Positions 1 to 5,134 are shown, counted from the first letter of the stretch. The stretch: DNA of 5,134 bases from SKLM01 sp964390305 (GCA_964390305.1 CAYMHT010000163.1:1-5134), one strand, 5' to 3'. A program made the numbers and translations. The notes: generated by a model from the letters alone, not told the origin.

Positions 1-1
1 G

Positions 2-1822
2 GTCGTCGAAGAGGAGACCCGGGCAGATTGGTGTAGGGACTACCTGGGAGGGGCGGGACTGGCCACCCGCTATCTCTACGACGAGGTTCCCAAGGGCGTC
101 GACCCCCTCGGGCCGCAGAACCGCCTCATCTTCATGGCCGGGCCGCTCACCGGGACGGCCTCGGCCAGCGCCAGCCGCTACTCCGTGGTGGCCAAGTCCC
201 CCCTCACCGGCATCTGGGGGCAGGCGAACTCGGGCGGGACCTTTGGACCGGCGCTGAAGAGGAGCGGATACGACGGCGTCATCTTCGAAGGCATCTCGCC
301 GCGGCCGGTCTACCTGCGCATCATCGACGGCCAGGCCGAGCTGCGCGACGCGGGCCATCTGTGGGGCAAGACCGTTCCCGAGACGGAGGATCTGTTGATC
401 GAGGAGGCCGGCCGTCCCCTGACCGTCGCCTCCATCGGCCCCGCCGGGGAGAACCAGGTGCGCTATGCCGCCATCATGAACGACACCCACCGCGCCGCGG
501 GCCGCTGCGGGCTCGGTGCCGTCATGGGCGCCAAGGGGGTCAAGGCGGTGGCCTGTGCCGGTCAGACGTCCATCGATCTGGCGCACCCCGATCGATTCGC
601 CCAGGCGGTCAGGAGGCAGCGCGAATACATCGACGAGTCGTTCCTCAAGATCGGCTTCGAGACCTTCGGCACCAACATGGTCGCCGACATGGTCAACGTC
701 CGCGGCGGCTACCCCACGCGCAACTGGCAGCAGGGCACGTTCGAGCAGATCGACCGGGTCAACGGGCAGGCCATGACCGACCAGGTGCTCGTCAACCGGG
801 TCCGCTGCTATGCCTGCCCCGTCGCCTGCGGCCGCGGCACGGAGATCCAGGAGGGGAAGTGGGAGGGCCGCAGTGGCGAAGGCCCGGAGTACGAGACCAC
901 CAACACCCTCGGCGCCATGTGCGGGGTCTCCGACCTGAACGCGATCACCGCCGCCAACTACCTGTGCAACGAATACGGCCTGGACACCATCAGTGCCGGC
1001 GCCACCATCGCCTTTGCCATGGAGTGCTACGAGCGTGGCCTCCTGACCACGGAGCAGACGGGGGGGCTGGCGCTCACCTTCGGCGACGCCGATCTCGTCG
1101 TCGAGCTGATCACCAGGATCGCCCGGCGAGACGGAATCGGCGACCTGCTGGCCGAGGGAACCCGGGGCATGTCCCGGCGGGTCGGGCAGGGGAGCGAGCA
1201 CTTCGCCGTGAACGTCAAGGGCCTCGAGCTGCCGGCCTATGACCCCCGCGCAGCGAAGATCACCGGCCTGGGGTACGTCACCGCCAACCGCGGCGGGGAC
1301 CACATGACGGGCTACGTCCAGGGCCCGACGTTCATCGACGTCCCCTTCCTCATCGTCGACGAGAGCAGCATTCGGGATCCCTTCGTCGCCAACCCCGAGG
1401 AGGTCCACGTGCTCGTCGACATGGAGAACGCCCTGACCGTGTTCGACGCTATCGGCGGCTGCAAGTTCATGGGCATCCTGCTGGCCGCCGAGGACATCGT
1501 GGAGCTCGTCGCCTCCGCCACCGGGTGGGAGTTTGGCGTGGAGGACTTCAGGCGCGGCGGCGAGCGCATCTACAACCTGGCGCGGGCCTTCTCCGTGCGT
1601 GAGGGCATCCGCCGTGAGGACGACGTGCTGCCCGCTCGACTCATGGAAGACCCCCTGCCCGACGGTCCGGCGGAGGGTATGGTCAACGACCGCCAGACGA
1701 TGGAGACGATGAAGGACGCCTACTACGAGCTGCGCGGCTGGGACAGGGCGACGGGTATGCCGACGGCCGAGAAGCTGCGGGAGCTTGGTCTGGACGACCT
1801 CGTCGCCGATCTTTGGGGCTGA
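2..1822 (+). CDS. Tungsten-dependent aldehyde:ferredoxin oxidoreductase family protein, 5'-partial
   Basis: Enzymes of this family interconvert aldehydes and carboxylic acids in the cytoplasm with ferredoxin as electron partner, using a tungsten (or molybdenum) bis-pterin cofactor and one [4Fe-4S] cluster. The reading frame is open to the left edge, and codons before the ATG at 134 already encode family sequence (LGGAGLATRYLYDEVP, then GPLTGT), so that ATG is internal and the true start lies outside the window. In all, 606 residues are visible, close to the usual full length of about 605-620. Numbering from Met134, the cluster cysteines are C225, C228 and C232 (C-x2-C-x3-C, bases 806-829), with the distal fourth in GGCKF at C443 (1460-1462). 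Pterin-site signatures are EYGLDTIS (280-287), DPRAAKITGLGY (370-381) and NRGGDH (385-390). The C-terminus (YYELRGWD, then TGMPTAEKLRELGL) is complete and typical. The second pterin motif reads DAIGGC where D-x-x-G-L-C/D is usual. Substrate is unknown; benzoyl-CoA-reductase-type BamB relatives cannot be fully excluded. No terminator is evident after the stop. Confidence 0.93.
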   Translation, partial: VVEEETRADWCRDYLGGAGLATRYLYDEVPKGVDPLGPQNRLIFMAGPLTGTASASASRYSVVAKSPLTGIWGQANSGGTFGPALKRSGYDGVIFEGISPRPVYLRIIDGQAELRDAGHLWGKTVPETEDLLIEEAGRPLTVASIGPAGENQVRYAAIMNDTHRAAGRCGLGAVMGAKGVKAVACAGQTSIDLAHPDRFAQAVRRQREYIDESFLKIGFETFGTNMVADMVNVRGGYPTRNWQQGTFEQIDRVNGQAMTDQVLVNRVRCYACPVACGRGTEIQEGKWEGRSGEGPEYETTNTLGAMCGVSDLNAITAANYLCNEYGLDTISAGATIAFAMECYERGLLTTEQTGGLALTFGDADLVVELITRIARRDGIGDLLAEGTRGMSRRVGQGSEHFAVNVKGLELPAYDPRAAKITGLGYVTANRGGDHMTGYVQGPTFIDVPFLIVDESSIRDPFVANPEEVHVLVDMENALTVFDAIGGCKFMGILLAAEDIVELVASATGWEFGVEDFRRGGERIYNLARAFSVREGIRREDDVLPARLMEDPLPDGPAEGMVNDRQTMETMKDAYYELRGWDRATGMPTAEKLRELGLDDLVADLWG

Positions 1823-1901
1823 TGGGCCGCGGCTAGTGTATGCTCGGTTCACTGATCGCAGGCCGCTGCGCGCGCCGCCTCCCATGGGTTGTGCGTGGTC
1901 T

Positions 1902-2001
1902 NNNNNNNNNNNNNNNNNNNNNNNNNNNNNNNNNNNNNNNNNNNNNNNNNNNNNNNNNNNNNNNNNNNNNNNNNNNNNNNNNNNNNNNNNNNNNNNNNNN
2001 N
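1902..2001. other. Assembly gap, exactly 100 N
   Basis: There are exactly 100 consecutive N bases. By common scaffolding practice this length is a placeholder for unknown or estimated distance, so additional sequence or genes may be missing here. The right flank begins inside a repeated element, a likely reason the assembly broke. Confidence 0.95.
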
Positions 2002-2058
2002 CGGGAGATTCCTCGATTGCACTCCGCTTCGCGTCGTTCCACTCGGAATGACGGGGGG
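2002..2058. repeat. Intergenic hairpin repeat, copy A (left end lost in the gap)
   Basis: This copy starts at the gap edge with CGGGAGATTCCTCGATTGC and ends with a 24-bp core (2034-2057) found again 47 bp downstream. The core contains a stem-loop: arms GTCGTTCC (2033-2040) and GGAATGAC (2045-2052) around the loop ACTC, eight pairs including one G-U. This is the look of a dispersed palindromic (REP/MITE-like) intergenic element. The style is common in uncultivated bacterial genomes, where it often yields spurious ORFs. The strand and full length of the element are unknown. Confidence 0.75.
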
Positions 2059-2064
2059 TGGGCG

Positions 2065-2105
2065 GTTTCTCCGCCTCGCCTCGTTCCACTCGGAATGACG
2101 GGGGT
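2065..2105. repeat. Intergenic hairpin repeat, copy B (shortened)
   Basis: This is the second copy of the element, with an identical 24-bp core at 2081-2104. Its left part (TTTCTCCGCCTCGCC) corresponds to copy A's left part but is shorter and diverged. The stem-loop is kept with seven pairs; the outermost G-C pair of copy A is lost. After the core, TGGACGG resembles the TGGGCGG that follows copy A, so the tandem unit extends a little beyond the core. Confidence 0.75.
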
Positions 2106-2196
2106 GGACGGATTCGCGCCTTCTGAGCGGTGGGTGGCGTGGGCGTCTGAGCCCGGTACCATGGATGAGTCGGATTGAGAGAATGCGCGCTTTCCC

Positions 2197-2204
2197 GGAG
2201 GTGA
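2197..2204 (+). promoter_or_regulatory. Ribosome binding site of the acyl-CoA synthetase gene
   Basis: GGAGGTGA is fully complementary to the bacterial 16S rRNA 3' tail and lies 3 nt before the ATG at 2208 (6 nt from the end of GGAGG). It fixes the start at 2208. Confidence 0.85.
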
Positions 2205-2207
2205 CCG

Positions 2208-3896
2208 ATGACCTATCTCGACAGACCCTGGCTGAAGAGCTACAAACTGGGTCCCTACCAGCTCGACAGGAGCCTGGCCCCCTACCCAGGCGTCCCTCTC
2301 CACGACCTCCTCGACCAGGCGGCCGCCTCCTATCCCGGCCGCACCGCCGTCCTCTTCGAGGGCCGCTCGCTCCGCTACCGTGAGCTGAGGCAGCAGGCCG
2401 ACCGCCTGGCCGCCGCCCTCGCCGCGTTGGGGGTTGGAAAGGGGGACCGGGTCTGTCTCTTTCTGCCTAACTGCGTCGAGTTCATCCTCTGTTACTGGGG
2501 TGTCCTCAAGGCCGGCGGCGTCGTCGTGCCCACGAGCGTGCTCCGCACCGAGGAAGGCCTCCTCCACGAAGCGGGGAGCTCCGGCAGCCGGGTCATCGTC
2601 TGCCGGGAGGAGCACCTCGACCGGGTCGTGGCCGTCAGCGAGCGGTGCGACATCGAGCACCTCGTCGTCACCTCCACCGGCGGGTACGACGTCGAGGAGG
2701 TCGCCACACCACTGCCCGACGGGGCGACGGAGCTCGGCACCCTGCTGCGGGACCACGACCCCGAGCCCCCGGCTGTGGAGATCGACGCGCGGGAGGACCT
2801 GTGCGAGCTGGCCTTCACCGGCGGAGCCACCGGGGCGCCCAAGGGCGTCATGCTGACCCACGCCAATCGGCACACCGTGGTGCTCCAGGGGCTGCCCTGG
2901 CTGATGAAACCGCTGCTCCACGGCATCGCGGGCAAGGCCTCGGTCCTGCTGCCCGTGCCTCTGTTCCACGTCTACGGAGGCTTCATCCACCAGTCGGCCG
3001 TCCACCTGGGACTGCGGATGATCCTCCTGGCCGACCCCCGGGACACCGACGCCATCCTGAACCTCATCCTGGAGCATCGACCGTTCCTCATCCCCGGGGT
3101 GCCGACCCAGTTCATGCGCCTGGCGGAGGCCGGGCTGCGGAGGGCGAACGCCATGCTCTTCAGCGGCTCCGCGCCCCTGCCCCAGGACGTGGCCCACATG
3201 ATCCAGCGGAAGACCGGCATGCCCATCTCCGAGGGGTACGGCCTCACCGAAACCTCGTCCCTGACGCACATGAACCTGTCTGGCTTCTCCCGCATCACCG
3301 GGTTCGCCGCCAGCCAGACCCCGGGCATCGGCGTCCCCTGCCCGGATACCGAATGCACCCTCACCGACCCCGACACGGGTGAGGAGGTGCCGGTGGGCGC
3401 ACCCGGGGAGGTGCGGCTCCGCGGCCCCCAGGTCATGAAGGGGTACTGGCCCGAGGCCGGCAGCGGGCTCACGCCCGAGGGGTGGCTCCGCACCGGCGAC
3501 ATCGGCGTCATGGACGATCAGGGGTACTTCCAGATCGTCGATCGCATCAAGGACATGGTGAACGTATCGGGCATGAAAGTCTACACCACCGAGGTCGATG
3601 ACGTCCTGTTCAGGCACCCGGCGGTCGCCATGGCCGCCTCCTTCGGCGTGCCGGACCCCCACATCCCCGGCAGTGAGCGGGTCATGGCCGTCGTGCGGCT
3701 CAAGGAGGACGAGCGTGGTGAGGTCACCAAGCAGGACATCCGCGACTTCTGCCGGGCCCACCTGCCGCCCTACGCCGTGCCGACGTACGTGGAGATGCGG
3801 GACGACCTGCCGCTGACGGTCACCGAGAAAGTCTTCAAGCGAGCGCTGCGAGAGGCGGCCATCGCCGACATGGAAGCGCGGGGCGAGATCGGTTAG
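2208..3896 (+). CDS. Acyl-CoA synthetase (AMP-forming), class I adenylate-forming enzyme, FadD/long-chain-type
   Basis: It activates a carboxylic acid with ATP to an acyl-adenylate and then to the acyl-CoA thioester in the cytoplasm. The protein is 562 residues, normal for the family. The large N-terminal domain covers about 1-430 and the mobile C-terminal domain about 432-562. Visible motifs in order: phosphate-binding loop TGGATGAPKG (204-213, a variant of TSGTTGxPKG), PLFHVYG (251-257), YGLTET (344-349), GWLRTGD (425-431), the hinge region DRIKDM (445-450) with VNVSGMKVY after it, and the C-terminal catalytic lysine K541 in TVTEKVFKR, where many relatives have TGK. No signal peptide or membrane segment is evident. 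The start is set by a perfect Shine-Dalgarno. The SCP2-like gene follows after 60 nt, suggesting one transcript. The AOR upstream could supply the acid substrate. Motif style suggests a medium/long-chain or aryl-acid ligase, but the substrate cannot be read from sequence. Confidence 0.92.
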   Translation: MTYLDRPWLKSYKLGPYQLDRSLAPYPGVPLHDLLDQAAASYPGRTAVLFEGRSLRYRELRQQADRLAAALAALGVGKGDRVCLFLPNCVEFILCYWGVLKAGGVVVPTSVLRTEEGLLHEAGSSGSRVIVCREEHLDRVVAVSERCDIEHLVVTSTGGYDVEEVATPLPDGATELGTLLRDHDPEPPAVEIDAREDLCELAFTGGATGAPKGVMLTHANRHTVVLQGLPWLMKPLLHGIAGKASVLLPVPLFHVYGGFIHQSAVHLGLRMILLADPRDTDAILNLILEHRPFLIPGVPTQFMRLAEAGLRRANAMLFSGSAPLPQDVAHMIQRKTGMPISEGYGLTETSSLTHMNLSGFSRITGFAASQTPGIGVPCPDTECTLTDPDTGEEVPVGAPGEVRLRGPQVMKGYWPEAGSGLTPEGWLRTGDIGVMDDQGYFQIVDRIKDMVNVSGMKVYTTEVDDVLFRHPAVAMAASFGVPDPHIPGSERVMAVVRLKEDERGEVTKQDIRDFCRAHLPPYAVPTYVEMRDDLPLTVTEKVFKRALREAAIADMEARGEIG

Positions 3897-3941
3897 CGGC
3901 GATCGCAGCCGCGCGCTCAGGAGAAAGCAAGACCCGTTGCC

Positions 3942-3950
3942 AGGAGGTGA
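3942..3950 (+). promoter_or_regulatory. Ribosome binding site of the SCP2-like gene
   Basis: AGGAGGTGA is a nine-base match to the anti-Shine-Dalgarno consensus, 6 nt before the ATG at 3957. It selects this start and suggests strong translation of the small protein. Confidence 0.85.
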
Positions 3951-3956
3951 ACCACC

Positions 3957-4448
3957 ATGGAGTGCCTGTACTGCACGCCCGAATGGCTGGAGGAGAGCGC
4001 CAGGATCTATCGAGCGACGCCCGAACTCCAGGAGCAGCTGAAGAAGGTGACCACCAAGGTCTTCTACCGCGTCGAGGCGGAGCCCGCCTGGGGCATCGAC
4101 GAGGACCTCCTCTTCGGCGCCGTCGTCAAGGAGGGGGAGTTGAAGGAGCTGGGCTTCTTCAGCGAGGAGGCCGCCCGGGAGACCGCCGACTTCATCATGG
4201 CCGCCACGCCGCAGGAGTGGAAGAAGATCCTGCGCAAGGACAGCAAGTTCCTCACCGACTTCATGCTCGGCAGGATCACCCTGGAGCAGGGGAGCAAGGT
4301 CGGCGTCCTGGGCCTGGCCCCCTACGCGAACAGCTTCATCGACGCCCTGACCCAGGTCGAGCTCAAGTTCCCGGACGAGCTCACACCCGAGGAGCTGGAG
4401 GCATACCGGGCCCGCGTCAAGGCGTTCCGGGCCGAGTTGGGCGTATAG
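3957..4448 (+). CDS. Small stand-alone SCP2-like (sterol carrier protein 2 fold) protein
   Basis: A 163-residue soluble protein, with no signal peptide or membrane segment, that I read as an SCP2-type lipid-binding domain. Residues about 32-140 follow that layout: strands around TTKVFYRVEAEPAWGID and DLLFGAVVKEGELKELGF, then ADFIMAATPQEWKKIL (the 'dvtl...e.w..il' stretch), DFMLGRITLEQGSK (the 'fmsGklkvkGd' stretch) and the helix VGVLGLAPYANSFIDAL. SCP2 domains bind fatty acyl chains, acyl-CoAs or sterol-like lipids in a hydrophobic tunnel. An N-terminal extension (1-31) carries C3-x-x-C6 and a helical segment. The C-terminus (141-163, EELEAYRARVKAFRAEL) looks like a charged helix. It sits between an acyl-CoA synthetase and a MoaD-like gene in a probable operon, so a role in holding or delivering the hydrophobic acid or acyl-CoA is plausible but inferred. 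Family assignment rests on pattern recognition, without a profile search. Confidence 0.72.
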   Translation: MECLYCTPEWLEESARIYRATPELQEQLKKVTTKVFYRVEAEPAWGIDEDLLFGAVVKEGELKELGFFSEEAARETADFIMAATPQEWKKILRKDSKFLTDFMLGRITLEQGSKVGVLGLAPYANSFIDALTQVELKFPDELTPEELEAYRARVKAFRAELGV

Positions 4449-4468
4449 CAGGCTCAACGGTCCTCTCC

Positions 4469-4750
4469 ATGAGCGTCCGGGTCAAGGGATATCTGACGTT
4501 TCACAGGCTGCTGGGAGAGCGCTCCGTCGAGCTCAGCGGGGGCGCCACCTTGCGGATGCTCCTGGACAGGGTTGCGGCCGAGGCCGGGGAACGGCTCGTC
4601 ACGCAGCTGATGGACGACGAGGGCAGGCTGCGCGACCACATAGCCGTCCTCACCAACGGACGCCACTACACCCACCTGCCCGACGGCCTGGAGACCCGGC
4701 TTGAGGATGGCGACGAGGTGGCCATCTTCCCGCCGATGATGGGTGGGTGA
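4469..4750 (+). CDS. MoaD/ThiS-family sulfur carrier (molybdopterin/tungstopterin synthase small subunit-like)
   Basis: A 93-residue ubiquitin-like beta-grasp protein ending in Gly-Gly. In MoaD proteins the C-terminal glycine is adenylated, converted to a thiocarboxylate and donates sulfur to build the pterin dithiolene that binds Mo or W. Evidence: the N-terminal strand MSVRVKGYLTFHRLLGER, the segment LRMLLDRVAAEAG, IAVLTNGRHY, and the ending DGDEVAIFPPMMGG, which matches the E. coli-type V-x-F-F-P-P-x-x-G-G tail. It is slightly longer than E. coli MoaD (about 80 aa), as in AOR-linked and archaeal-type members. ATG 4469 is the only reasonable start: no in-frame ATG/GTG/TTG lies between the upstream stop and it. 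No clear Shine-Dalgarno precedes it, so translation probably relies on coupling to the SCP2-like gene ending 20 nt upstream. MoaD-like genes often neighbour AOR genes, supporting a dedicated cofactor role. No MoaE partner is seen here. Confidence 0.88.
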   Translation: MSVRVKGYLTFHRLLGERSVELSGGATLRMLLDRVAAEAGERLVTQLMDDEGRLRDHIAVLTNGRHYTHLPDGLETRLEDGDEVAIFPPMMGG

Positions 4751-4829
4751 GAGGGAGTAAGGGCCCTCGCAGCAAGGTCTGGAGCCCCCCGGCGGTTGTT
4801 CGTGATGGGTCCGTGGCGCTGGACAGGCG

Positions 4830-4856
4830 AACCTTGCGAAGGTTGGGCGTCGGTTG
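4830..4856. repeat. Hairpin repeat, copy 1 (AACCTT-GCG-AAGGTT)
   Basis: A perfect palindromic hairpin with 6-bp arms and a GCG loop at 4830-4844, followed by TCGGTTG at 4850-4856. The same arrangement recurs at 4911-4933. Confidence 0.7.
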
Positions 4857-4898
4857 GCGATTGGAGGATCTTGTGGTGGAGAGGGCCCTCTGGGTCGG

Positions 4899-4944
4899 GG
4901 GTGTTGACTGAACCTTCGCAAGGTGGTCGGTTGCGTGAACACCC
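4899..4944. repeat. Hairpin repeat, copy 2 (core 4911-4933), nested inside a larger inverted repeat
   Basis: The inner hairpin has arms ACCTT (4912-4916) and AAGGT (4920-4924) with loop CGC, the reverse complement of copy 1's loop. TCGGTTG follows at 4927-4933, as after copy 1 but 4 nt closer. Outer arms GGGTGTT (4899-4905) and AACACCC (4938-4944) are perfectly complementary and flank the inner hairpin, giving a nested two-stem structure of 46 nt. Confidence 0.65.
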
Positions 4945-4954
4945 TATGTGCCGA

Positions 4955-4975
4955 ATTGCGGATTGCGAATTGCGG
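4955..4975. repeat. Short tandem repeat, three 7-bp units ATTGCGR
   Basis: Three contiguous units read ATTGCGG, ATTGCGA and ATTGCGG. Such ATTGCGR arrays occur in intergenic DNA of various uncultivated bacteria (my recollection, not verified) and give spurious peptides resembling FAIRNSQ on the opposite strand. Confidence 0.7.
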
Positions 4976-5096
4976 ACCCGGAATGGCGCGGCGGGGACGG
5001 CGGGCAGGTTCACGGGCCTGCTGTGCTGGGCCCTTTGATCGTCTGGTGGCGGTCAAATGCATCGTTCCTCCCGGGCATGTCATTATAGGGTTTGTT

Positions 5097-5120
5097 TTCC
5101 CGGCACTTTTTTGTCGGGAA
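5097..5120. repeat. Stem-loop with T-rich loop near the right edge
   Basis: Arms TTCCCGGCA (5097-5105) and TGTCGGGAA (5112-5120) form nine pairs including one G-U, with loop CTTTTT. The T run is in the loop, not after the stem, on either strand, so it does not fit an intrinsic terminator. It could be an operator or an mRNA leader hairpin for a gene beyond the window, but nothing here proves that. Confidence 0.5.
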
Positions 5121-5134
5121 TGATGGATGGGTGA

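Larger units (their letters stand above)
1823..2207. other. Intergenic region between AOR and ligase genes, containing an assembly gap
   Basis: The 385-nt interval holds about 79 nt of sequence after the AOR stop, a 100-base N run, two copies of a hairpin repeat (2002-2105) and about 100 nt of leader before the ligase. No credible gene is seen. Open frames crossing the N run are artefacts of translating the repeat. I found no convincing -35/-10 pair or U-tailed terminator. Because the gap size is probably arbitrary, the true distance between the two genes is not known. Confidence 0.8.
4751..5134. other. Non-coding stretch after the moaD-like gene
   Basis: About 384 nt with no convincing gene. 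Open frames on both strands lack family resemblance and ribosome binding sites, and run through repeats. It contains AGGGCCCTC twice (4760-4768 and within the 10-bp palindrome 4881-4890), a duplicated AACCTT hairpin (4830-4856, 4911-4933), a 7-bp triplet repeat (4955-4975), a weak hairpin GCAGG/CCTGC (5004-5008/5017-5021) and a terminal stem-loop (5097-5120). A weak hairpin GAGGG/CCCTC (4751-4755/4764-4768) follows the stop but has no U-tract, so I do not call a terminator. Local composition turns AT-richer at 5050-5120, as near promoters, but no clear -35/-10 pair was found. Confidence 0.7.

Noticed and set aside
134..136. ATG at 134 as the start of the AOR
   Set aside because: The 44 upstream codons in frame are open and encode conserved AOR N-terminal sequence, so this methionine is internal.
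2002..2105. CRISPR array
   Set aside because: Only two copies of the repeat, unequal flanks and no spacer-like regular spacing or cas genes.
3899..3906. GCGATCGC octamer resembling the cyanobacterial HIP1 palindrome
   Set aside because: I noted a single occurrence in GC-rich DNA; chance is sufficient and nothing else suggests a cyanobacterium.
1833..4457. An 874-codon open frame on the minus strand spanning the gap, the ligase and the SCP2-like gene
   Set aside because: It is antisense to two well-supported genes, reads through 100 N, has low-complexity composition and no recognisable family motif. Long antisense frames are expected in high-GC coding DNA.
3947..4468. N-terminal extension of the MoaD-like protein starting at GTG 3947
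   Set aside because: The extension overlaps the whole SCP2-like gene in another frame, has shadow-type Arg/Gly/Pro-rich composition, and would make the protein far longer than any MoaD.
4899..4944. Integron attC-like site suggested by the nested inverted repeat
   Set aside because: The arms do not fit the RYYYAAC / GTTRRRY core sites and there is no integrase or cassette structure.
4454..5083. Open frames of 66-209 codons on both strands after the MoaD-like gene
   Set aside because: They run through the tandem and hairpin repeats or the antisense of the MoaD-like gene, lack ribosome binding sites, and resemble no protein family.
5081..5090. CATTATAGGG as a -10 promoter element
   Set aside because: No acceptable -35 hexamer lies at the right distance, and the downstream gene is not visible.

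Overview
The window is high-GC DNA from a prokaryote, most likely a metagenome-assembled scaffold. An exactly 100-base run of N lies between the first two genes. All four genes read on the + strand: (1) a tungsten-dependent aldehyde:ferredoxin oxidoreductase (AOR) family enzyme, cut by the left edge; (2) a class I adenylate-forming acyl-CoA synthetase; (3) a small stand-alone SCP2-like (sterol carrier/lipid-binding) protein; (4) a MoaD/ThiS-type sulfur carrier ending in Gly-Gly. Genes 2 and 3 have near-perfect Shine-Dalgarno sequences (GGAGGTGA, AGGAGGTGA). The AOR gene implies an anaerobic lifestyle with tungsto- or molybdopterin cofactors. The codon bias, ribosome binding sites and intergenic repeat style would suit an uncultivated anaerobic bacterium such as a Chloroflexota (Dehalococcoidia-like) or deltaproteobacterial lineage, but this is a low-confidence guess from general impression.

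Layout: 2-1822, AOR, lacking roughly the first 15-25 residues. 1823-2207, intergenic, holding the gap (1902-2001) and two copies of a hairpin-forming repeat ending in a shared 24-bp core. 2208-3896, acyl-CoA synthetase. 3957-4448, SCP2-like protein, 60 nt downstream. 4469-4750, MoaD-like protein, 20 nt further on. 4751-5134, about 384 nt with no credible gene but several small palindromes and repeats: a duplicated AACCTT-type hairpin, a 7-bp tandem repeat and a terminal stem-loop.

How the genes could work together (inference): the AOR interconverts an aldehyde and its carboxylic acid using ferredoxin; the ligase activates the acid to a CoA thioester; the SCP2-like protein may hold or present a hydrophobic acyl or isoprenoid substrate; the MoaD-like protein would supply sulfur for the dithiolene of the pterin cofactor that AOR needs. 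Ligase, SCP2 and MoaD genes form a probable operon. The AOR belongs to it only if the gap is short and holds no terminator or other gene. No single gene belongs to an unknown family. The combination, and the small SCP2-like protein in particular, is the part most worth following up.
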